NCBI GenBank assembly: GCA_949126835.1
Contig: OX421497.1
Span: 21,349,409 to 21,413,408 of the forward strand
Reading direction: 5' to 3'
Source: Anisus vortex
Lineage: Eukaryota; Mollusca; Gastropoda; Planorbidae
Length of the DNA: 64,000 nt
The notes under the pieces: generated by a model
What the model was told of the DNA's origin: nothing
The model's input: only the letters and a program-made list of their open reading frames with translations
The model's database searches: none
Shown: positions 57,701-64,000 of the stretch, in pieces
Numbering within the stretch: position 1 is the first letter of the stretch
Layout of the letters: each line of letters begins with the position of its first letter
Position numbers and translations under genes: made by a program

Positions 57701-59895
57701 AGCTAGATGAAGATGAAATAGCTGTTATAAAAAATTCAAATGGAGCTGATGCCAGTGGTTTCCGTGTTGTCCTTGGACAAGGAGGTTCAGTCAAAACTTT
57801 ATTGATGCCAGATGAGAGTAACAAAATAATCATCAAGAAGAGTTCATTTAGAACTACAGAAGAAGAAATAAGGAACAAGTTTTCAATTTATGGTAATATC
57901 TTAGAATGCATTAAATTTAAAAAATCCAATCCTTGGGGTTTTATAAGATATGGAAGCAAAAATGAAGCAAAATTTGCAGTTGAAAACACTGTGAATGATG
58001 AAGAAAATGTTGCCTGGCTAAAGACAGAAATTGATTGTAAAAAAGCTCAAAGTAAATTTGAAGCCAAGGTCACCTGGTGCAGAAGAGCCATAAAAGGCAA
58101 TGGAACAGCATTTATTAAATGCCCTGCCATTGATCAAGCTTCTTTGTTAGGACAACATATTATGTTATCGCATGGTCCTTGTCAAATTAAACTTTCAAGA
58201 GAAGGTAATGATTTAATTTGTTTCAATACTCAAAAGGCAAGTGAGAAAGAAATTGAGAACAGTGTACTGTCTTTAGTGAATTTTGATAAGAGAATAGCTA
58301 GACAACTTTTTGTCACTGTTATCAGATTAAAAGTACCAGCATGGGAAAATGAGATGAAGGAAAAGAAAAGCCTTTTAACAAATGAATTGAAAAAGTTTGC
58401 AACTATATTGAATGTTCCACACAATAAATTTCAAATTAATTTAATCAAACCAAAAGATTCAAGCATCAACTATACAGGATTTATCCACTTTGATAAAATA
58501 TCAGAAGGGGAACAGCTTTGTAAGTTTATATGCTACCAGCTAAGAATTGAAGGGGAACCAGTAGATGTCAATCCTAGTCTAAAGACAACCTTATTTGTGT
58601 CTTCAGCTATCATGATTAAAACCAAAGAAAATTTTGATGAAATAGTCGAATATTTAAAATCTGAAAACCATGTTGAGATAAATATGAGAGAAATGAAACT
58701 TGGAGATGTGGCTGTTGATATCAGATCTGTATCAGCAAAATATTTGGTAGAAGCCAGAGATTTATTCCAAAAACTGTTAGATGGTGAAGTTATTGACTGC
58801 AGTGTCTCTGATCTCACAAGAAGGATTTTGAAACAGGAAGGTAAAAAAATGTTAAAAGGCATTGAAGAGAAATTAGACATACTAATAGTTGTTGATGAAA
58901 GAAGAGAAAGAATTCAACTCTATGGATCTCAGGCTCATATAACTAATACAAAAATTAGAATAAATGGATATTTGGACCAACTTTTAAAAGCCAAAAAGAT
59001 TGAGATTATATTAAGCGGACATGGAAAACCACCTGGCATAATGAAAGAACTTATGAAAAAGTTTGGTGATTTGCCTGATGGTATTGTTAAACACTTTCAT
59101 TTGATAGACATAGAGATAGATTTTAAACGACAAAAGTTGTCTATTTTTGGGCCACCAGAAGCTGTTGATGAAACAGAACAATGCATTAAAGACATTGAAC
59201 AAACACTGACTTCAAGAGATAATCTTTTATGTGAGAAATGGCTGCCAGATTGTGTTGTATGCATGTGTCCTATTGAGAACCATTGTGAGTTATATAGACT
59301 TGAAGGTTGTGGCCATAGCTACTGTCATAGTTGTATAAAAATGATGGTCCGTGTTTCTGTGGATGACAAAAAATTTCCCATAGATTGTGCCCAAGAAGAT
59401 TGTCAAATACCTTTAGTTTGGAAAGATTTGAGGTTCTGTTTAAAACAAAAATGGATTTTAGAATCCAAACTTGTTTTGTGTTCACTGGATTCACTAGTGG
59501 CTAAAAATTCCAGTCATTATAAGTACTGCAAGACAGCAAACTGTCCAGTGGTGTATGAAGTCACACAAACTGAAGAAGGTAACGAGTTTAACTGTCCAGC
59601 TTGTTTAAATAGTATATGTACAAGTTGCCATGCCAATTATCATGTTGGTCTGTCCTGCAAAATGTTTGTTAGCCAGAAAGAATCAGACAAAATGTTTGAA
59701 AGTTGGAAACAAGCTGATCCAAAGAATCGTAAATCATGTCCTAGTTGTAAGGCACCTGTTGAAAAGAATGAAGGCTGTAACCACATGGAGTGTACTGCTT
59801 GTAAAATCCATTTCTGTTGGATTTGTCTTGCCTCATTTCAGGATGACCAAAACTGCTATAAACATCTGCGTAAATTGCATGGAGGAATTATTTGA
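54799..59895 (+). CDS. DEAH-box helicase / RBR E3 ubiquitin ligase fusion, short form (1698 aa)
   Basis: A single uninterrupted frame. Residues 1-35 are unique; from K36 to the end it aligns to residues 378-2040 of the minus-strand gene with a constant offset of 342, so there is no net gap over 1663 residues. Motifs: GETGSGKST 273-281, DEAH 370-373, SAT 402-404, TNCAETSITIDG 524-535, QRKGRAGR 571-578, RRM-like about 1008-1063, KH-like about 1393-1468, RBR from C1485, Rcat catalytic-type C1660. All zinc ligands visible in the long form are retained, and RING1 has the more usual CGH. It shares the final HLRKLHGGII. Same expected function as the long form, but it lacks the first two N-terminal modules. 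The start is the first ATG after the putative acceptor. An upstream exon encoding more N-terminus cannot be excluded. Confidence 0.93.
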   Translation: MSANRSSNSKTFYRSQSNGLHVPESSHSQDDPRTIKAWLEIDKRFGSEEDFKRIIQITHKYINHSGSLNIVDDSIIQGAKKTSCAAVITTKGTNPETLLQNLCEEMEKTIGRKVELIISKSVEHNSSERKEPDKENIRNVEKMKNYIRDTLKQIESKTQSILENHNKKISEVEKKHTKLIEKTDEDNSSELTATEDKIEELKRQSVVFQEWCSTMSNKLNKIDPSQVNKAELTALTQQVGVECQRLANALPMYARRKDIVDKVISNQVSIILGETGSGKSTQLVQYLYEAGLTQTGQIVCTQPRKVAAITLAERVAKEMVKVVGHLVGYKTGVRKKMSDATKIIFSTDHSLLNECLKNQNFSGYSCIIVDEAHERSIYTDLLLGMIKKCLPERPDLKVIITSATIDPSIFIQYFHSGPELSVSGRMFPVELIYDDSDTDVEFEDYERKAVAKALEVHRHEEPGDILVFLTSPVEIMRCCEEFEKQMKGANNFKCFPLHGQLPPEEQKKVFDQLKDGIRKIVFATNCAETSITIDGIKFVIDTGVAKEVKYDAKKNISILGTHVISKSSANQRKGRAGRTASGKCFRLFSEKGYNSMESASKPEILRVHLGQAVLKLAALGIDCTSYDFVESPGQDAIDAAMSSLFHLGAMSKDGITDLGKWINKLPFDPRQGFLIYHGMQENVLYDAVVIASLLTNGSNIFYRGMSETDQQKSSKSKTRFASQDGDVFTWLHIYKDWIKEPKTSQSKWCKNNSINYKVISYTKQAVEEMAEILNKEAKVKMGNTFSENVQVINLFKKLIFQAYTSSLSHFLGHLRAGYYALKIEKQIHFHPSSSLLSLNSQPEWIVYTDLTETTRAFIKGISIVDEGWVVEALQQGRLSFSMEDVKERKIEVVHREELGMTMFRNLVGPRYSHLRELEEELLTSGMSTVVVEADRELGIIDIYSSSPMNANIVKELKKSKKITLQSLQLDEDEIAVIKNSNGADASGFRVVLGQGGSVKTLLMPDESNKIIIKKSSFRTTEEEIRNKFSIYGNILECIKFKKSNPWGFIRYGSKNEAKFAVENTVNDEENVAWLKTEIDCKKAQSKFEAKVTWCRRAIKGNGTAFIKCPAIDQASLLGQHIMLSHGPCQIKLSREGNDLICFNTQKASEKEIENSVLSLVNFDKRIARQLFVTVIRLKVPAWENEMKEKKSLLTNELKKFATILNVPHNKFQINLIKPKDSSINYTGFIHFDKISEGEQLCKFICYQLRIEGEPVDVNPSLKTTLFVSSAIMIKTKENFDEIVEYLKSENHVEINMREMKLGDVAVDIRSVSAKYLVEARDLFQKLLDGEVIDCSVSDLTRRILKQEGKKMLKGIEEKLDILIVVDERRERIQLYGSQAHITNTKIRINGYLDQLLKAKKIEIILSGHGKPPGIMKELMKKFGDLPDGIVKHFHLIDIEIDFKRQKLSIFGPPEAVDETEQCIKDIEQTLTSRDNLLCEKWLPDCVVCMCPIENHCELYRLEGCGHSYCHSCIKMMVRVSVDDKKFPIDCAQEDCQIPLVWKDLRFCLKQKWILESKLVLCSLDSLVAKNSSHYKYCKTANCPVVYEVTQTEEGNEFNCPACLNSICTSCHANYHVGLSCKMFVSQKESDKMFESWKQADPKNRKSCPSCKAPVEKNEGCNHMECTACKIHFCWICLASFQDDQNCYKHLRKLHGGII

Positions 59896-60129
59896 GCATT
59901 TAAATTTTTAGTCAGTTAGGACTTGGCATCATATTTGTTGCCTTTCATTTGGAAATTGTAAAGTCATATTTTGTTGACTTTAAATATGTGGAGATGGTAA
60001 TGTTAAATTTGATTGGCTTTCATTTTAAAAAATTTGCAAATTACAAATAATGCAACAAATCTTTTCATAATAATAATAATTTAATAAGATGTGTTTTTTT
60101 TATAATTGTTTTGACTTGACTTATTGCCT
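59896..60129. other. 3' flank shared with the minus-strand paralogue
   Basis: GAGCATTTAAATTTTTAGTCAGT and TATGTGGAGATGGTAATGTTAAAT are also found past the stop of the minus gene (43045-42950 complement). Homology therefore extends outside the ORF, arguing for DNA-level duplication. No AATAAA is obvious. Confidence 0.65.
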
Positions 60130-60423
60130 TGAAAAAGGTCATGAGTTTAACTGCCCAGCTTGTTTAATCATGTTGGTCTGTGCTGCAAAATGTTTATCAG
60201 CCAGAAAGAATCAGACAAAATGTTTGAAATATGGAAACAAGCTGATCCAAAGGATCGCAAGTTGTGTCCAAAATGTAAGGTACCTGTAGAAAAGACTGAA
60301 GGCTGCAATAAAATGAACTGTACAGCTTGTAGTGTCTCATTCTGCTGGCTCTGCCTTGAAATGTTTGCTAATAGCCAAGAGTGTTACAAGCACCTTCATA
60401 ACATTCATGGTGGGAATTCCTAA
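60130..60423 (+). pseudogene. older third copy of the RBR C-terminal end
   Basis: Begins in the BRcat region (GHEFNCPACL, about 60139), then lacks 31 nt relative to the neighbouring gene, which shifts the frame. In the new frame it keeps SQKESDKMFEIWKQADPKD, the Rcat cysteines C-x2-C, EGCNKMNC, CWLC and the end HLHNIHGGNS. It is roughly two-thirds identical to the two full genes, so older than their split. It lacks the helicase and RING1. Could alternatively be an unused alternative terminal exon. Confidence 0.75.
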
Positions 60424-61657
60424 ATTTTTTTACATTTTAAAATAGTTCTAATTAATACTATGCATTGGGATAAAACTTTTTAAAACCTTTTTTCTTCTTC
60501 AACATTAAGCTTAGTATAATATTTAACATGAATTGCAACAATCCTTATTAATAACCTTGGTCTGATAATGCTCTTTTATTCAGTTTGTTAGTGTTTTATT
60601 TGTCTTTAAAGTTAACAAACTAATGCAAACTATTTTGTAAATATTAACATAAGAAAGTGTTTTTTAAAATTATATTTTAAAAAAAAAAGGAATTTCTATA
60701 GTGTTTAAATAGTATGGCCAATAATGGTATATTATTACATTATTGCTATGTTTAATTTGTATTGCAATAATTACTGTAACACTGCGTTTTGTAGTGATCC
60801 ATTGACAATGGATTTTTTAAAAATGTAATTAGTTATATTAACTGTATGTTTTATTTAATATATGTTAATATCTAGAACATTAATTTAAAGTAAATAAGAA
60901 TAGGCCCAAAGATCTAGTATTTTTTCTAGTTACTAGTCAATATTTTTTTTAGGCTTTATTATTTTATATTTAAACCTACAAGTAGGCTACATATTCCTGC
61001 GTAATATATAACATTTCTTAAAGAATTTCAAATAATTTTTTATTCGGTTTGTCTTGTAAAATCAGATATTTATTTGTTGTGCTTTTTAGACAGTTGTTGT
61101 CTGCCTTTGAAGATTTTGCAGGCTTAATTAACTGATTGTCAAAAAAATATTTTGAATAAATATATTGAAAAAAAATAGGCCTATTAAATAGATTCTTTTT
61201 CTTTTAGTCAAATTTATTTTAAGAGTGTATTTGTTTTTCTATAGATCCAAGCTTTTTTATTTATAATTCTTTTTTTCCTGACATTGACATTATCTAATGA
61301 CATTTAAGATTTGATCACTCTAATCAAATGATTATAATATAGATCTAGTTATAAAAAAACTTAACTTAAAAAAAACACATGAAAAAAGATCTTTTATTAC
61401 AACCCCCCTCCCAAATGCATTTTATTCTCAAAGACTCTAAGCCTATCTATAGATTAGATAGGTCTATATGCTAATGTTGTAACCTTGTAAACAGTTTGTT
61501 TTATATAATATTCATTACTTAGCCTACTGGTGATATGCAAAACTATTTCAAATATTTGTTGTAATTTTACTTCCATAATGTTAAGACAATGCTTTAAGCT
61601 ACCAGTATTTCAATCATATAGGTCTTTATGTATTTGCTTAACTAAGGCCATTTGTTA
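60424..61657. other. AT-rich non-coding stretch
   Basis: Homopolymers and A/T repeats only. One TAGGCCTA at about 61177. No gene seen. Confidence 0.5.
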
Positions 61658-62093
61658 TCTATATATATAAAAAGACAGTGTTAAGCCCCGCGAGGATCCC
61701 CATTGGTCAATTAGAAAACACGTGTGTCACTGACCTATCTAGGCCTAGCCCAATATACCGTCTAAAATTTTTCACATCGGACATGTGTCTTCGATAGCTC
61801 AGTGGTAAACGTAGTGGACTGCTATACGGGCGACCATGGTTCGATTCTCCAGTTAGACTATACTTTTTTTTTTCGACAATTAATTTTTCAAACTTTTAAA
61901 AACAAAAGACATTGTAAATCTACAGGCAATATAGATTTTGTTAAATAAAAATATTTTACTTTTTTTTTTACCCTATTACAATATTTATTTACTTTCCTAA
62001 AAGTATTCAGTAAGTGTAGTTTATACATTTGTTATCTGCACCCCAGACAGTCCTTTTTTTTTTCACCCGGGCAACGCCGGGCAATGTAGCTTG
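61658..62093 (+). mobile_element. 436-bp non-autonomous Helitron-like element with tRNA-like segment
   Basis: Begins A|TCTATATATATAAAAAG and ends with hairpin CCCGG-GCAACG-CCGGG (62066-62081), then 12 nt to CTTG|T, close to the Helitron CTRR|T end. No terminal inverted repeats or target duplication, as expected. At 61795-61850 it carries TAGCTCAGTGGTA and GGTTCGATTCT, matching tRNA A and B boxes, but the flanking arms do not pair into an acceptor stem. Confidence 0.7.
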
Positions 62094-62509
62094 TTTTATA
62101 TATTTACAAAAGCATTAACTATTTACTATTGGAAATAAATGGTAGGCCTATTATTGCATTCTCAGAAAAAGTAATTTACTCAAAAGAATTTTGTTCTGAT
62201 TGTCTTGTATTTGTATACTTTTTTTTCAAGCAATCAGTTAGTTCAAAAAATTTGATTTTTTAAAGCTATAATATATATTTAATTTTATGACACATACTTA
62301 CTTACATGAAAAAAAATGTATGTATTATTGTATTAAAATATTTTTGTTAATAAATGTGGTTTTGGTAGCTCTCTGCTGTGGCTTCAATAACATATTATAA
62401 TACAGTGCTTCTACTAAATTAATTACTGTGAGTAAAATTGTATGTATATATATATATTTATGACCAAAAAACATTGCATTACTTTTCAATAAGCAATACT
62501 TTTCTGCTA
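62094..62509. other. AT-rich non-coding stretch
   Basis: Nothing recognised besides a TAGGCCTA at about 62142. Confidence 0.45.
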
Positions 62510-62975
62510 TCATCATCATCATCAATCCCATGACCGTTGTGGTCGCTGGGGGAGCGAACGGACACCTCAGCAGTCAACTTTCGCTCCTTTTTTGCCTATC
62601 TTGAGCCGTTGTCAATAGTTGAGTCAACTGCAGCCCTGTCCAATACTTTACATTGTCGAACCAGCATCTCCGCTGACGACCTCTCTGACGTCCACCTTGA
62701 CCGTGCCCTGGAGGATTGTTTTTGTAGGGCTATTGTGCCGCAACACATGACCAAACCATGTCAGTTTGCGCCACTTGATTGTTGTCATAATGTTTTCTTG
62801 AGGGCATGCAATCGAGGATATTCTGTCCCACACATACGCATTAGTCCCGTGTTCTATGTAGGAGATTAAGAGTATTTTTCTCCTGCATTTATTTTTGAAA
62901 GCCTGCAACTTGTTTTCAGTTGCTGATAGCAGCGTCCAGGTCTGACATCCATACAGAACAATAGTTTTGACAAGG
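62510..62975 (-). mobile_element. RTE 3' fragment
   Basis: The minus-strand frame (62908-62648) reads QAFKNKCRRKILLISYIEH, then NAYVWDRIS and IKWRKLTWFGHVLRH. It ends in (GAT)n next to 62510. Same family as 37655-38918 (shared CPQENIM and NAYVWDRISSIA). Truncated before the catalytic RT blocks. Confidence 0.85.
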
Positions 62976-62979
62976 GCTA

Positions 62980-63175
62980 TGCATTAAAGGTCGGGAGGGT
63001 TTACCTGAGTCTACCCAGCTCTGATGGGTACCTGACCTTAGTCGGGGTAAAGTAAAGGCGGCTGTGCATAGTGCTGGCCACACAATCACCTGGTATGCAA
63101 AGGCCACGGAAACTGGTGAATGCTGCTTCTCTGGCCCTATGGATCAAGTCAGTCCGACGGGATACTTTACTTTAC
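62980..63175 (+). mobile_element. headless SINE (family S1)
   Basis: Body from GAGTCTACCCAGCTCTGATG to GTCCGACGGGATACTTTACT with no tRNA-like head. It abuts the 5' end of the RTE fragment. Confidence 0.8.
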
Positions 63176-64000
63176 TAGATAAGCGTATAAAATATATAAA
63201 AAAATTTCATTAATTTTTTATATATTATTTGAATACATTATCATTATGTATAGTTTAGCCTTTTCCATCAATTTTTTAAAATAAAGTACTGGTAAAAACA
63301 ATTACAGTTGGGCTTTTTACATAAATTATTTGAATTAAAATTTTAAAATTCTTTTGTTTCCAGAAATAATTTGCATAAGTATTTACAGTTCTGTATTTCT
63401 TCATTAATTATTTATATAAAAATATATTTTGTTTTTACAAATAGTGTAGTGTAGATGTACACTAAGTCAATTTGAACCATGTAGGTAAAGCTATTTATAT
63501 ATTTGAATGTAATGTAATAAAGATGTATGAACAATTAAAATGATACCTAATAATTGTATAAATAAATTGCTGGTTTCAACAAGAGCTGTCAGGTTTCATG
63601 TAGAACAGATTATATATTTTGGGTACAAAATGTCTCTTTTCTTTTTAGTTTTGTGCTTGGGATACAATATATTAAGATTACTTGTCCATTTAAAAAGATG
63701 AAATAAGTTCAATATGCTTTTCATTGAGTTGATGTTGTGAACCTATACATGTCATAGAGCAGTAGTCAATAACAATGGGTAAAGGGGGCATGAATGAAAC
63801 GCAGGTATTTTGTGCTTTGTTTTCAACCGTATATATATAAAATGTGATAAAAATGTATACATTATTCAGTATTCTGAATGCTTTTATTTCTATTCAAATA
63901 TTACAAGTTTACATTTAAAGGTTGAAATGTGATGTTACTCTTTTCTTGTGAGTTATGTGATAATTTTATTGGTAATAGTAATAGCCTTTAAGCCTGAATT
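63176..64000. other. AT-rich non-coding end of window
   Basis: No exon, RNA gene or element recognised. Confidence 0.45.

Noticed and set aside
61790..61860. tRNA gene
   Set aside because: A and B boxes present but acceptor arms do not pair and it sits inside a Helitron-like element.

Overview
This is an AT-rich, intron-bearing, transposon-littered animal nuclear DNA window. There are no bacterial-style operons. Protein-coding sequence is sparse, while tRNA-derived SINEs, non-LTR retrotransposons (RTE-, CR1/L2- and RNase H-bearing types), hAT-like elements, a Helitron and long minisatellites fill most of the space. The repeat types and the helicase-RBR genes suggest a lophotrochozoan, most likely a gastropod mollusc. 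That is an inference; the species cannot be fixed from the sequence alone. Left part (1-33 kb): a complete eight-exon plus-strand gene (1408-9752) encodes a predicted 471-residue type I membrane receptor. It has a signal peptide, a Cys-rich N-glycosylated ectodomain, one transmembrane helix and a cytoplasmic tail with seven tyrosines, one of them in an ITIM-consensus motif. An inverted, decayed copy lies at 20218-30372 on the minus strand. It keeps exons 2 and 4 intact and exon 5 with an in-frame deletion. Exon 1 is damaged, exon 3 is only a stub, and the transmembrane and tail exons are missing where an RTE element now sits. Ancient shared intron sequence and a shared SINE fossil show that this was a DNA-level inverted segmental duplication. 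Middle (33-43 kb): retroelement debris, a GC-rich dispersed repeat with a primer-binding-site-like motif, a broken RTE copy carrying a 119-bp miniature hAT-like insertion, and a three-copy non-coding duplication (about 13.9-15.5, 36.6-36.8 and 38.9-40.4 kb). Right part (43-60.4 kb): two head-to-head, uninterrupted giant ORFs of 2040 and 1698 residues lie on opposite strands. Each fuses a complete DEAH-box helicase (DEAH/HA2/OB-like) to RNA-binding-like modules and a C-terminal RING1-BRcat-Rcat (RBR) E3 ubiquitin ligase with its catalytic cysteine. They align without net gaps over about 1663 residues, and the DNA is almost identical in the helicase core but clearly more divergent elsewhere, which suggests gene conversion. 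A third, older RBR fragment follows the plus-strand gene. The two genes are separated by 5.6 kb holding a 23-bp minisatellite and AT-rich sequence dense in the palindrome TAGGCCTA. Right end (60.4-64 kb): AT-rich sequence with a short non-autonomous Helitron carrying a tRNA-like segment, an RTE 3' fragment and a headless SINE. The strongest biological lead is the duplicated helicase-ubiquitin ligase pair, a plausible RNA-sensing or RNA-processing E3 system. The ITIM-like receptor and its inverted decaying paralogue come second. Mechanism and substrates cannot be read from the sequence.
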